Of a stretch of DNA of 64,000 nucleotides, positions 17,239 to 26,206 are shown in pieces. The translations under genes were made by a program, and so were the position numbers. The DNA comes from Amycolatopsis rubida (GTDB taxonomy: Bacteria > Actinomycetota > Actinomycetes > Mycobacteriales > Pseudonocardiaceae): contig NZ_FOWC01000001.1 of assembly GCF_900115345.1 (NCBI RefSeq), positions 1,674,001 to 1,738,000 on the forward strand. The letters run 5' to 3'. Every line of letters begins with the position of its first letter. Positions within the stretch are counted from its first letter, which is position 1. The notes beneath the pieces were generated by a model. That model did not search any database and was not told the DNA's origin. It saw only the letters and a list, made by a program, of their open reading frames with translations.

Positions 17239-18489
17239 ATGAGCATCTTCGAAGAGCTCGAATCAGAAGTCCGCAGTTACAGCCGGGGTTGGCCGGTCGT
17301 CTTCGACCGGGCGCAGGGCAGCAGGCTCTACAGCGAGGACGGCAAGGCCTACCTCGACTTCTTCGCCGGTGCCGGTGCGCTGAACTACGGGCACAACAAC
17401 CCGCATCTGAAGAAGGCGCTTGTCGACTACATCCAGCGTGACGGCGTGACGCACGCGCTGGACATGTACACCGTCGCGAAGCGGGATTTCCTGGAGACGT
17501 TCAAGGGGAAGATCCTCGCGCCGCGCGAGCTGGACTACAAGGTCGTCTTCCCCGGTCCCGGCGGCGCGAACGCGGTGGAGGCCGCGCTGAAGCTGGCGCG
17601 CAAGGTGACCGGGAAGGAATCGGTCATCAATTTCACCAACGCGTTCCACGGCATGACGCTCGGCGCGTTGTCGGTCACCGGCAACTCGATGAAGCGCGGG
17701 GCCGCGGGCATCCCGCTGGTGCACGCGACGCCGATGCCGTATGACCAGTATTTCGACGGTGCGATGCCGGACTTCATGTACTTCGAGAAGCTGCTCGAAG
17801 ACTCCGGCAGCGGCCTGAACGAGCCCGCCGCGGTGATCGTGGAGGGCGTGCAGGGCGAGGGCGGCATCAACGCCGCGCGGCTGGAATGGCTCAAGGGCCT
17901 CGACGGCCTGTGCAAGCGGCACGGCATCCTGCTCATCCTCGACGACGTGCAGATGGGCTGCGGCCGCACCGGCCCGTTCTTCAGTTTCGAGGACGCCGGC
18001 ATTTCGCCGGACATCGTGTGCCTGTCGAAGTCGATCGGCGGTTACGGCCTCCCGATGGCGCTCACGCTGATCAAGCCGGAGCTGGACGTCTGGGAGCCGG
18101 GCGAGCACAACGGCACTTTCCGCGGTATCAGCCCGGCGTTCGTCACCGCGACCGAGGCGCTGCGCGTCTACTGGAGCGACGACGAGCTGGAGAAGTCGAC
18201 CAAGGCCAAGGGGGAGCGCATCGCGAGCACCTTCAAGGACCTGGTGGAGACCTACCCGGAGGCGAATCTCGTCGCGAAGGGCCGCGGCCTGGCGCGCGGT
18301 CTCGAATTCGGCAGCGGCGAGCTGGCGGGCGCGGTTTGCAAGGAGGCCTTCGAGCGCGGCCTGTTGATGGAGACCTCCGGTCCGGACGGCGAAGTGATGA
18401 AACTGCTGCCCCCGCTCACCCTCACCGACGAAGAACTGAGCGAGGGTCTCGCGATCATCACCGAGTCCGTCGCCGCCGTTCTCAAGTAA
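17239..18489 (+). CDS. ectB: diaminobutyrate--2-oxoglutarate transaminase EctB
   Basis: EctB makes L-2,4-diaminobutyrate from aspartate semialdehyde and glutamate, opening the ectoine pathway. The 416-residue class-III PLP aminotransferase shows [17 protein letters not shown] near 112, [10 protein letters not shown] near 134, the [11 protein letters not shown] segment near 235 and the PLP Lys in [14 protein letters not shown] near 259. It starts with [18 protein letters not shown], typical of EctB. An AGGAG lies at 17219-17223, about 15 nt from the ATG, a long spacing. It sits between ectA and ectC. Confidence 0.95.
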   Translation: MSIFEELESEVRSYSRGWPVVFDRAQGSRLYSEDGKAYLDFFAGAGALNYGHNNPHLKKALVDYIQRDGVTHALDMYTVAKRDFLETFKGKILAPRELDYKVVFPGPGGANAVEAALKLARKVTGKESVINFTNAFHGMTLGALSVTGNSMKRGAAGIPLVHATPMPYDQYFDGAMPDFMYFEKLLEDSGSGLNEPAAVIVEGVQGEGGINAARLEWLKGLDGLCKRHGILLILDDVQMGCGRTGPFFSFEDAGISPDIVCLSKSIGGYGLPMALTLIKPELDVWEPGEHNGTFRGISPAFVTATEALRVYWSDDELEKSTKAKGERIASTFKDLVETYPEANLVAKGRGLARGLEFGSGELAGAVCKEAFERGLLMETSGPDGEVMKLLPPLTLTDEELSEGLAIITESVAAVLK

Positions 18490-18519
18490 CCACCCGAAGC
18501 ACAAGAAGGAGCCCGTCAC

Positions 18520-18912
18520 TTGCTGGTCCGCACGCTCGACGAGATCACCGACACCGACGCTGACATCAAGACCGAGAACTGGCGAAGCAAGCGCATCATC
18601 CTCGCGAAGGAGGGCGTCGGCTTCTCGGTGCACGAGACGACGCTGTACGCGGGCACGGTGAACGACTTCTGGTACGCAAACCACATCGAGGCGGTCTTCA
18701 TCACCTCGGGCGAGGGCGAGATCGAAGACCTCGCCACCGGTGAGGTGCACCAGCTCAAGCCGGGCACGCTGTACCTGCTGAACGACCACGACAAGCACCA
18801 GGTCCGCCCGAAGACCGAGATCAAGTGCGTGTGCGTGTTCAACCCGCCGGTCACCGGCCGCGAGGTGCACGACGAGAACGGGGTCTACCCGCTCGTCACC
18901 GAAGACTCCTGA
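18520..18912 (+). CDS. ectC: ectoine synthase EctC
   Basis: EctC cyclises N-gamma-acetyl-diaminobutyrate to ectoine. The 130-residue cupin has the family sequence from [19 protein letters not shown] onward, with metal-site residues around Glu58 and His93 ([27 protein letters not shown]). The start is a TTG at 18520, giving MLVRTL, where EctC normally reads MIVRxL; AAGGAG at 18506-18511 is 8 nt away and supports it. A rare start codon here may lower EctC relative to EctB. Confidence 0.95.
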   Translation: MLVRTLDEITDTDADIKTENWRSKRIILAKEGVGFSVHETTLYAGTVNDFWYANHIEAVFITSGEGEIEDLATGEVHQLKPGTLYLLNDHDKHQVRPKTEIKCVCVFNPPVTGREVHDENGVYPLVTEDS

Positions 18913-18975
18913 GCCTGCGCCGCTCCCACCACCACAAGAAAGAAGAAACGCCAGAAGAACAGGAGGCGAGCCACT

Positions 18976-19878
18976 GTGACGATCATGGACACCCGGGTCA
19001 ACGATGGTTACCCGACCCGGATCACCGGTACGCCGGAACACCTTCCGCGCGTGCACCCCACGGTGTGGGGTACCGAGGCTGACGGCCCGATCGACGCCGC
19101 GACCCTGGCGAACCACGACGCCAGGGGCTACACGGTCGTGGACGGACTGCTCTCGCCCGGTGAGGTCCAGACGTACTGGCAGGAGGTCGTCCGGCTGTCG
19201 TCGGACGAGACGCTGCGCGACGACGAACGCGTGATCACCGAGGTGCGGACCGGCGAGGTCCGGTCGATCTTCGACGTGCACGAGATCTCCGGCCTGATCG
19301 CCGAACTGGTGCGCGATCCCCGGGTGCTCGACCGGGCGCGGCAGATCCTCGGCTCCGAGGTCTACATCCACCAGAGCCGGATCAACTACATGCCGGGCTT
19401 CAAGGGCACTGGTTTCTACTGGCATTCCGATTTCGAGACCTGGCACGCGGAGGACGGCATGCCGTCGCCGCGTGCGGTGAGCTGCTCGATCGCGCTCACC
19501 GACAACTACCCGTACAACGGCGGGCTCATGGTCATGCCGGGTTCGCAGCGGACGTTCGTGCAGTGCGTCGGCGAGACCCCGGACGCCAACTACAAGAGCT
19601 CGCTCAAGGACCAGCGGGTGGGTGTGCCGACCAACGACGACATCACCAAGCTCGCCGCGGACTGCGGCATCGAGCAGTTCACCGGTTCGGCGGGTTCGGC
19701 GCTGTGGTTCGACTCGAACATCATGCACGGATCGTCGAACAACATCACGCCGTATCCGCGTTCGAACATCTTCCTGGTGTTCAACAGCGTGGAGAACGCG
19801 TTGCAGGAGCCGTTCGCCGCGAGCGCGCCGCGGCCGTCGTTCATCGCGGGCCGCAACTCCGCGCCGATCACGCGGTGA
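18976..19878 (+). CDS. ectD: ectoine hydroxylase EctD
   Basis: EctD is a non-heme Fe(II)/2-oxoglutarate dioxygenase that converts ectoine to 5-hydroxyectoine. The 300-residue product contains the EctD signature FYWHSDFETWHAEDGMPSPR near 154-173, including the HxD iron ligands, and the distal His in IMHGSSNN near 252. The GTG at 18976 follows AGGAGG (18961-18966) by 9 nt. A 63-bp gap from ectC and the shared strand suggest co-transcription. Its presence means the strain can make hydroxyectoine, common in actinomycetes under heat and salt stress. Confidence 0.95.
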   Translation: MTIMDTRVNDGYPTRITGTPEHLPRVHPTVWGTEADGPIDAATLANHDARGYTVVDGLLSPGEVQTYWQEVVRLSSDETLRDDERVITEVRTGEVRSIFDVHEISGLIAELVRDPRVLDRARQILGSEVYIHQSRINYMPGFKGTGFYWHSDFETWHAEDGMPSPRAVSCSIALTDNYPYNGGLMVMPGSQRTFVQCVGETPDANYKSSLKDQRVGVPTNDDITKLAADCGIEQFTGSAGSALWFDSNIMHGSSNNITPYPRSNIFLVFNSVENALQEPFAASAPRPSFIAGRNSAPITR

Positions 19879-20084
19879 CCAGCGTTACCTTCGCCAACCG
19901 GCGGGTCGCTCGTAACGAAGAATGTGCGCCCTGTTACGTTGTCGCCACCTCGCAGCTCGTCTGCGGAGGCATGGTTGTCCGCGGCGGTCCGGGTTCTTGC
20001 TCGGGGTGAGCCCCCCGAACCGCGGGCGGACGGCCGCGATGCACGGGTGGACCGCGCCCCCTGGCGGCCCGGCCGACGATCATT

Positions 20085-20135
20085 GAGTCCGGCCCCGCAC
20101 CATCAGATCGGGACTGATGGTGCGGGGCCGGACTC
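20085..20135 (+). terminator. 22-bp perfect stem-loop downstream of ectD
   Basis: The arm 20085-20106 (starting GAGTCCGGCCCCGCAC) is the exact reverse complement of 20114-20135, with the 7-nt loop ATCGGGA. It has no U-tract, as is usual in actinobacteria. It lies 206 bp after ectD, and the sequence between has no supported gene; a weaker GC hairpin (TCGGGG/CCCCGA) is near 20000-20020. It probably ends the ect transcript and insulates the AfsR-like gene. Confidence 0.75.
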
Positions 20136-20239
20136 GTCTGTTCAGGGGAGAAATTCACGAAAGAGCGGTTTCTGCGGGCTGCCGCTGACGGTAAGTTGAC
20201 CTGTCTGGCTGGGGGTGAGCCTGGGAGGTGCGCGCGAGC

Positions 20240-22993
20240 ATGGCCGATGGCGGCGCGCGGGTCGAACTGCTCGGCCCGGTGCGGCTGCTCGACGGCAGCC
20301 GCGCGGTTCCCGTCGGCGGTCCCGGGGTGCGGGGACTGCTGGCGCTGCTCGCGCTGCGCGTGGGCAAGGTGGTGCCGCTCGAAGAGATCATCGACGCGCT
20401 GTGGGGCCACGATCCGCCCGCCACCGCCCGCACCATCGTGCAAGGCAACGTGTCGCAGCTGCGCAGGCTGCTGCGGGAGATGGCCGATCCGGTCGCCGAG
20501 ATCAGCACCCGTCCGCCGGGTTACCAGCTTTCCCTCGCGCCGGACCGGATCGACGCGCATCGGGCACGGGCGTTGCTGGACCAGGCCGCGCTGGAATCGC
20601 CGGAGAGCGCCTCGAAGCTGCTCGCCGAAGCTCTCGCGCTGTGGCAGGGACCGACCCTGTCCGGTGTGCCCGATTCGGTACGGGCGCCCGAATTGGACGA
20701 GTTGCGGCGCGCGATCCGCTACGCCCGGGTCAACGCGGATCTCGACCTCGGCCGGTACGACGAGCTGATCGTGGAACTGAGCCCGATCGTCCGCGCCGAC
20801 CCGCTCGCCGAACGCATCGCCGGACAGCTGATGCGCGCGCTCTACCACGCCGGGCGGCGCGGGGAAGCGCTCAAGCTGTATCGCACCATCTCGCGGGCCA
20901 CGCTCGGCTCGCTCGGCGTCGAACCCGGCGCGGATCTGCGCTCGCTGCACGAGCGGGTGCTCAACGACGACCTCGCCGCGCACGAGAGCGCGGTTCCGGA
21001 GCAGGCCGTCGCGCCGTCTCAGCTGCCGCCTGCGCTGCCGACGCTGGCCGGGCGCGAGGCGGAGGTGGAATGGCTCGACGGGCTCGCGGAACGCGGCGAC
21101 AGCACGGTGATCGTGTCGGGCACCGCCGGGGTCGGCAAGAGCGCGCTGGTCATCTGGTGGGCGCACCGCGCGGCCCGGCTGTTCCCGGACGGGGTGCTGT
21201 ACGCGGCGCTGCAAGGGTTCGATCCGCATCAGCCGCCGCTGGAGCCGGGCGATCTGCTGTCGCAGTTCCTGCTCGGGCTGGGCGTGCCCGCGGACGAGGT
21301 GCCGGAGCAGGTGCACGAACGCGTCGCGCTGTACCGCTCGCTGATCGCCGGGCGGCGGATGCTAGTGCTGCTCGACGACGCGCGTTCGGCCGAACAGGTG
21401 CGTCCGCTGCTGCCTCCGGGCGCACGGTCGATGACGGTGGTGACCAGCCGGTCGCGGCTGGAGGCGCTGGCGGTGTCGCACGCGGCGAAGCTGCGCGTGC
21501 TCGGCACGCTCGCGCCGGCAGCCGCGGTGAGCGTGATCGAGGAACTGGCCGGGCCCGCGGACTTCGACCTCAACCACGCGCTGGCCCGGCTGTGCGGCTA
21601 CCTGCCGCTCGCACTGCGGATCGCCGGGGCCCGGCTCGCCGCGAGTCCACAATGGACACTCATGGATCTCGTCGGGGAGCTGGGAAACGAACGTACCCGC
21701 CTGGCCGGACTGGACGTCACCGGAGCCGACGACGGCGTCCGGGCCGCATTCGACGTCTCGTTCCGCGGCCTGCCGGACGGACTGGCCCGGACGCTGCTGC
21801 GGCTGGGCGCGGTGCCCGCCCGGCACACCGGTCCGCACCTGACGGCGGCCATCGCGGAGATCCCGGTGGAGCAGGCCCGCCGCGAACTCCGCACGCTGGC
21901 CGCGCACAACCTGATCGCCGAGACTTCGCGCGACGCTTTCGCCCCGCACGACCTGGTCCGGCTGTACCTGCGGGAGCTGGCGGAAACCGAACTGGACCCA
22001 GCCGAACGCGCGGCGGTGCTCGACCGGGCGGTCCGCTACCACCAAGCCGCCTCGGACACCGCGCGGCGGAAGATGCTGCGCATCGTCGACCCGCTCGACC
22101 TCGCCGGCCTCGTGCCGCCGGACGCGCTGCCGCCGCTGGAAACCTTCGCCCAAGCCCAGGACTGGTTCGCCGCCGAATGGCCGAACCTGCTGGCCGTACT
22201 CGACGCCGCCCACGCCGACGGCCGCTACGCCGATGTCTGGCGGCTCGCCCGCGTCGCGCACACCTACCGGGTCGTCTGCCCGCTGTACGAGGAATGGATC
22301 CGGCTGGTCGAGCTGGGCCTCGCCGCCGCCGAAGCCGCGGACGAACCGCTTGGGCAGTGCTGGATGCTGATCTCCCGCTGCGCCATCGCGCTCACCTTCG
22401 AGCTTTCCCAGGCCAGCATCGCCGACGCCGAACGCGCGCTCGGACTGGCCGCCCAGCTCGACGGTCGCTCGCTCATCGTCGCGAAAATCCACCTCGGAAG
22501 CGTGCTGACCCTGCTCGGCCGCTATTCGGAGGCGATCGAACGGCTGCTGGAAGCGGTCGCGGAGACCGAACGCACCGGTGATCTCGAACTGCGCGGCCAA
22601 GCGCTCAACAACTGCGCGGAGACGGAGAAGCGCGCGGGTCGTCCGGCCGAGGCGATCACACATCAGCTGGCGTCGCTGGAGATAGACCGCGAACTCGGCG
22701 ATGACAGCTACGCCGTGGTTTCGCTGAACAACCTCGCGGAACTGCATTTGGGTATCGGCGACCTGGAAGCCGCCGAACGGTACGCGAGGGAGGCCGTGAC
22801 GCTGGCTGTTGCGCGGCAGTTCGACCTGCAGGAGGGCATCTTGCGGGTGACCTTGGCGCGGATCCTGCGCGGCCAGGAACGGATGGAGCCAGCGCGGGAG
22901 CAGTACCGGTGGGCGGTGGCGCTGTATGAGCGGATGAACCCTCGGCAGGTCGAGGACTTGCGGAAGGAAGCGGCCGAGGTGGGGGATCGGTAG
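20240..22993 (+). CDS. AfsR/SARP-family transcriptional regulator with NB-ARC and TPR
   Basis: The 917-residue protein has the AfsR architecture. An OmpR-type winged helix (about 1-95, VELLGPVRLLDGSRAVPVGG ... TIVQGNVSQLRRLL) is followed by a bacterial transcriptional activation domain (about 100-245), an NB-ARC ATPase with P-loop GTAGVGKSAL near 294 and LLVLLDDA-type Walker B near 378, and C-terminal TPR helices (about 640-910). Such proteins activate secondary-metabolite or morphology genes as ATP-dependent switches. The ATG at 20240 is 12 nt after GGGAGG; a GTG at 20228 would abut that site. No biosynthetic cluster adjoins it, so the targets are unknown. Confidence 0.9.
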   Translation: MADGGARVELLGPVRLLDGSRAVPVGGPGVRGLLALLALRVGKVVPLEEIIDALWGHDPPATARTIVQGNVSQLRRLLREMADPVAEISTRPPGYQLSLAPDRIDAHRARALLDQAALESPESASKLLAEALALWQGPTLSGVPDSVRAPELDELRRAIRYARVNADLDLGRYDELIVELSPIVRADPLAERIAGQLMRALYHAGRRGEALKLYRTISRATLGSLGVEPGADLRSLHERVLNDDLAAHESAVPEQAVAPSQLPPALPTLAGREAEVEWLDGLAERGDSTVIVSGTAGVGKSALVIWWAHRAARLFPDGVLYAALQGFDPHQPPLEPGDLLSQFLLGLGVPADEVPEQVHERVALYRSLIAGRRMLVLLDDARSAEQVRPLLPPGARSMTVVTSRSRLEALAVSHAAKLRVLGTLAPAAAVSVIEELAGPADFDLNHALARLCGYLPLALRIAGARLAASPQWTLMDLVGELGNERTRLAGLDVTGADDGVRAAFDVSFRGLPDGLARTLLRLGAVPARHTGPHLTAAIAEIPVEQARRELRTLAAHNLIAETSRDAFAPHDLVRLYLRELAETELDPAERAAVLDRAVRYHQAASDTARRKMLRIVDPLDLAGLVPPDALPPLETFAQAQDWFAAEWPNLLAVLDAAHADGRYADVWRLARVAHTYRVVCPLYEEWIRLVELGLAAAEAADEPLGQCWMLISRCAIALTFELSQASIADAERALGLAAQLDGRSLIVAKIHLGSVLTLLGRYSEAIERLLEAVAETERTGDLELRGQALNNCAETEKRAGRPAEAITHQLASLEIDRELGDDSYAVVSLNNLAELHLGIGDLEAAERYAREAVTLAVARQFDLQEGILRVTLARILRGQERMEPAREQYRWAVALYERMNPRQVEDLRKEAAEVGDR

Positions 22994-23410
22994 CGGTCGG
23001 CGGCCCGTTCTCGCCTCCGGACCTGAAGACAAGCTCACCCGAGCATCAATCGGATATTTCGCCCTGCGTTGGCGTGGCGGCGGCAACCCCCGGAACGGAC
23101 GCCGAGCGGGCAAGAACCCGTCGGCCCGGAGTGAGCGGACAGTCGCCCGGCCCGGCTCTTGTACAACGTTCAGCTGTGTTTTCGCAGGTCGACGTGGTAA
23201 TAATCGCGTCCGCTTAGCGGATTCTTAGCCATCGGGCGGTCAGCGCGCGTAGGGTCGGCCGCGACGCTGGCGGAGCCCTAGGGGAGGGGCAGGCTGTGAA
23301 GCCGGCGACGGGACCGCGGCAAGTACCGCGCGGACCTGGAAGAGCCGCCTGGAGCGGTTCGGTGGCGGTTGGCCGGCCGAGATGGGGGTAGGCCGGCCGG
23401 CCGCCAGGCT
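22994..23410. other. gene-free stretch with hairpins between converging genes
   Basis: I see no supported gene here. TTGTACAA (23159-23166) and TCCGCT-T-AGCGGA (23209-23221) are short perfect palindromes. GGCCGGCC occurs at 23371-23378 and again at 23391-23398; it is self-complementary, so the pair can form an 8-bp stem with a 12-nt loop, a likely terminator for the minus-strand gene ending at 23411. A 31-codon frame from GTG 23296 after a GGGGAGGGG stretch is not convincing. Confidence 0.6.
23371..23398 (-). terminator. GGCCGGCC stem-loop
   Basis: Two GGCCGGCC copies separated by 12 nt form an 8-bp perfect stem directly after the stop of the minus-strand MmpS-like gene, with its flank extended by further G/C pairs. 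The position suits an intrinsic terminator without a U-tract. Confidence 0.6.
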
Positions 23411-24082
23411 CTATTCGACATTCGAAGTGCAGAGCGCGATCGAACTGCCGCTGCTTTCGGCGACCTTCTTGCCGTCGACGAGGATCTGGCAGCTGATCTG
23501 GTTGGTCACGCCCGCGTTGGCGGTGTCCGCGGTGAGCGAAAGGACCGGCCTGCCGCCGTCGTAGGAGGCGTGTCCGTGCCAGTCGTCGGTGCTCGGCGGG
23601 GTGGTCGCGGTGCGCTGGTCGTTCAGCGTGCCGAAGCGGACCGTCGCGCCGTTCGCCGAGGTCACCACGAAGTCGACCGAATGCTTCTCGCCCGGCTGCG
23701 GCGGGATGTGCAGTTCGCCCGCCCGTGCGGTGCCGAACATCGACGGGTACAGCAGCATCGCGCCGCAGAGCACGGCGGCCAGTGCGGAAAGCGTGGTTCC
23801 GGTGAGTGCGACGCCCAGTCCGCGCATTGTTCCCCGGGAGGAAAGTACGATTCCCGCAATTCCCCCGGCGAGGCCGATGCCGGCGAGCGGCCAGGCGAGG
23901 AAGCCCCAATCCGGGAGGAAGGCGACGCCGGCTGCGGCCAGTCCGAGCGTGACCGCGAGCCCGCCGGGCCAGTTGGCCTGTCTCCGGGGCGGCTCCTGCC
24001 GGGGCGGACGGTGCGGACCAGGACGAGTAGCGGTCCTGCTGTGTCGTGCGGGTGCGGCCGGATACGGCTGCTCGGTCGTCAT
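23411..24082 (-). CDS. membrane protein with MmpS-like extracellular domain
   Basis: The 223-residue protein has a Pro/Arg-rich cytoplasmic N-terminus (1-38), three closely spaced TM helices (about 42-60, 64-82 and 92-112) and an exported C-terminal domain. The ending SCQILVDGKKVAESSGSSIALC, with paired Cys, resembles the MmpS/transport-accessory fold, in which a disulfide closes the beta-sandwich. Mycobacterial MmpS proteins partner MmpL exporters, but no MmpL is seen here. Its own promoter region carries palindromes at 24156-24166. Confidence 0.7.
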   Translation of the reverse strand: MTTEQPYPAAPARHSRTATRPGPHRPPRQEPPRRQANWPGGLAVTLGLAAAGVAFLPDWGFLAWPLAGIGLAGGIAGIVLSSRGTMRGLGVALTGTTLSALAAVLCGAMLLYPSMFGTARAGELHIPPQPGEKHSVDFVVTSANGATVRFGTLNDQRTATTPPSTDDWHGHASYDGGRPVLSLTADTANAGVTNQISCQILVDGKKVAESSGSSIALCTSNVE

Positions 24083-24155
24083 GCGTGCCTCTTCCGCCTG
24101 TGTTGGCGAAGACGCTAACGCAGATGCCCGCGAAGTTGGAATAATCGTTATCTAC

Positions 24156-24166
24156 TGACAATGTCA
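24156..24166. promoter_or_regulatory. palindrome TGACAATGTCA upstream of the MmpS-like gene
   Basis: This perfect palindrome (5-bp arms around one A) lies 74 bp before the start of the minus-strand MmpS-like gene, beside a second A/T-rich near-palindrome ATAATCGTTAT (24140-24150). On the minus strand ATGACA could serve as -35 and the ATTATT segment as -10. It is a candidate operator. Confidence 0.4.
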
Positions 24167-24318
24167 TCCATTTACCGCGTCCAGGCGGTCGGGGTCATTT
24201 CCCGCCGGATTGCGCGAAGCGGCACCGTTTACTGCCCGAAAAAGGCAGAATGATTCCGAAGAGCGACCGCGCGCTTACCCGGCGGTCGGGTCTGGCGACG
24301 TGGCACTCCGCGCGCCAT

Positions 24319-25203
24319 TCACTGATCGAAAAGACTGACTTCCGGAGTGATTTCGAGAAGTTCGTGCACCGGCCTGCCGCGCCGTCCGTCGATGGTCGTC
24401 GTGCGCACCACGCGCAACCGCGCGGTCACCGGGCGATCGAGGTTTTCCTTGATCTGGTCGAGCAGATCCGGGGCGACCGCACCCTGAATGGTTCCACCCG
24501 ATTCCCGCTCCAGGTAGAAAATCCGCCGCCGGGTGCGCACGCCGTCGAGGCGCCCGGTCACCGTCTCGTAGCCGACCGCTTCGCGGGACTCGCGCAGGCT
24601 GCCCTGCAGCACCCGCGCCTGTTCGGTGGTCATGCTCCGGGTCACCTGCTCGCCCGCGGTGGGCGTGAGCGCCATCCCGATGCCAGCGTGCTTGCTGACC
24701 GCGTTGACGACGTCGCTGACCGCGTTGCGCACCGTGTCGCGCTGCAGCAGCACCGCGTCGAGGGCACCGTCGTCGGAACCGTTGGCGGGCAGGAAATCGC
24801 AGAGTTCCTTCACCGCTCGCTCGGACAGCGTTTCGATGCCGTCGTGGATCAGCGCGTCGTCGACCGCCGGTTCCGGGAAACCGAAGAAGATCGCGTTGCC
24901 CGCCTGTCCCTTTTGGATCAGCGGGGCCTTGTCCCGGTCCGCCTGCTGGACGAAGGTGACCTCGTTCGACGGATTGCGGATGATGTGCCCGATTTTCGCC
25001 GTCGCGTCCTGCAGCGCGCGGCTGATGTCGGAAAAGGTGTACGCGTCGATGTGCGTTTCGCCGATCACCGACACGTGCAGCAGGGGCGCGCGGCAGGTGC
25101 GCTCGAACTTCGCGTTCGCCGCCATCGCCGAGGCACGCGCGAGGTCGTCCAGCCACGTGCCGCCGGGGATCTCGTCGGCGATCCGCCGGAACTCGTTCCT
25201 CAC
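24319..25203 (-). CDS. uncharacterised protein paired with DUF6932-like gene
   Basis: The 294-residue soluble protein belongs to no family I recognise. Visible features are an alpha/beta-looking N-terminal half (LLHVSVIGETHIDAYTF near 45) and an acidic middle (FFGFPEPAVDDALIHDGIETL near 103). A helical segment with DTVRNAVSDVVNAVSKHAG follows near 155, and the C-terminus is beta-rich (RRRIFYLERESGG near 226). There are no TM helices or signal peptide. The GTG at 25203 overlaps the upstream stop as GTGA, so it is translationally coupled to the DUF6932-like gene. A weak CTGCC/GGCAG hairpin (24232-24248) follows its 3' end. Confidence 0.7.
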   Translation of the reverse strand: MRNEFRRIADEIPGGTWLDDLARASAMAANAKFERTCRAPLLHVSVIGETHIDAYTFSDISRALQDATAKIGHIIRNPSNEVTFVQQADRDKAPLIQKGQAGNAIFFGFPEPAVDDALIHDGIETLSERAVKELCDFLPANGSDDGALDAVLLQRDTVRNAVSDVVNAVSKHAGIGMALTPTAGEQVTRSMTTEQARVLQGSLRESREAVGYETVTGRLDGVRTRRRIFYLERESGGTIQGAVAPDLLDQIKENLDRPVTARLRVVRTTTIDGRRGRPVHELLEITPEVSLFDQ

Positions 25204-25676
25204 CACACCATCTCCGGAATGCCTCTGCCGCCGTCGGCCCACACCGCTTCCCACACGTCCTCGTCGCCGGGACGGCACAGGAAGCCGTCGAGCATGCCGC
25301 CGACCGGCTGGATCTGGTCGAGGTACATCGCGGGCTGGCCGACGATGATGCCGCGCAGGGTCAGCAGGCCGTACAGCGCGGTGCGGCCGCTGTCGTCAAG
25401 CCGCTTCAGCGCGCCCCATTCGTCCGGCAGCAGCACCACGTCGAGCCCGCGCGGAGGATGCGCCGTGCGGGTGACGAACGCGCCGCCGAGCCAGGCCCGC
25501 CCGGACGTGATCACCCGCTGGGCGACCCCGAGGTAGCTGTTGAGCGCGCTGAAGAGGATCTCGCGCTCGTTCTGGTGCGGCGCGTCGTAGACCAGCCGCT
25601 CGTAGACGTCGGCGAGGTCGGCGTGGTGGCGGCCCGGCGGCAGCAGGTTCTGTGGCGTCCAGTGCGGAAGCGCCAT
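25200..25676 (-). CDS. DUF6932-like (nucleotidyltransferase-fold-like) protein
   Basis: The 158-residue protein begins MALPHWTPQNLLPPGRHHADLADVYERLV and contains GGAFVTRTAHPPRGLDVVLL near 64-83. This resembles DUF6932 proteins, where a GSFVT motif is followed by a (N)DIDVV nucleotidyltransferase-like motif. Here the first acidic residue of the DxD pair is absent (GLDVV), so catalysis is doubtful. It is the first gene of a two-gene unit; the second overlaps its stop. Such folds occur in toxin-antitoxin and defence modules, but no function is shown for this one. The family match is from memory of motifs. Confidence 0.55.
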   Translation of the reverse strand: MALPHWTPQNLLPPGRHHADLADVYERLVYDAPHQNEREILFSALNSYLGVAQRVITSGRAWLGGAFVTRTAHPPRGLDVVLLPDEWGALKRLDDSGRTALYGLLTLRGIIVGQPAMYLDQIQPVGGMLDGFLCRPGDEDVWEAVWADGGRGIPEMVW

Positions 25677-25747
25677 CGGACCTCCTGACGTCGTCCGGGG
25701 CCCTCGGCGCCCGCTTACCGTGCGTAGCCGAATCTACCAGGTGGGTG

Positions 25748-26200
25748 TCAGCCACTGCGTCCAGGTCGCCGGGGCGCGGGTTCGTCGCCGTGCGGCCAGT
25801 GCGGACTCCGCTGGTCGTCCTCGGGCCAGCTCAGTTCGCCCGACAGCCGCGGCTCGGGATCGGGCAGCGGATGCCCGGCGGAATCGTGCGTCGCGTGCTG
25901 CCCGTGGTACGGCTCGTCCGGGTCGACGTCCGGGTAGTCGTTGTAGACGCGCTCCGGCTGGTCCTCGTAGTGCGGGTACGCCGGTTCCTCGTAGTCCTCG
26001 TAGTCCTCGTACGGGTTCGCCTGCGGGATGTGCCGGGTCTCCTCGGCCGGTTCCTCCGCCGGCGCCGCCGCGGGCCGGTACGGCTCGGCCTCGGCTTCGG
26101 CCTTCGGCCGGGCGGCCCGTGTGAACAGCCACATGACTGCCGCCCCGAGCAGGAACGAGACGAGCAGCCACAGCCAGATCTGCCCGAAGAGCCAGAGCAT
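25748..26200 (-). CDS. small single-TM acidic membrane protein (Arf-accessory-like)
   Basis: The 150-residue product has one N-terminal TM helix (LWLFGQIWLWLLVSFLLGAAVMWLF, residues 2-26), a basic stop-transfer segment, then a long acidic, Pro/Tyr-rich cytoplasmic tail (DYEDYEEPAYPHYED). The ATG lies 6 nt after the OmpA-like gene stop, so the two are one operon. This resembles the ArfA (OmpATb)-ArfB arrangement of mycobacteria, where a small membrane accessory follows the channel protein. The similarity is positional and architectural only. Confidence 0.65.
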   Translation of the reverse strand: MLWLFGQIWLWLLVSFLLGAAVMWLFTRAARPKAEAEAEPYRPAAAPAEEPAEETRHIPQANPYEDYEDYEEPAYPHYEDQPERVYNDYPDVDPDEPYHGQHATHDSAGHPLPDPEPRLSGELSWPEDDQRSPHWPHGDEPAPRRPGRSG

Positions 26201-26206
26201 CCGCCA

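Noticed and set aside
23296..23391. 31-codon frame with a GGGGAGGGG stretch upstream
   Set aside because: Short, runs into the GGCCGGCC terminator-like stem, and has no recognisable sequence.
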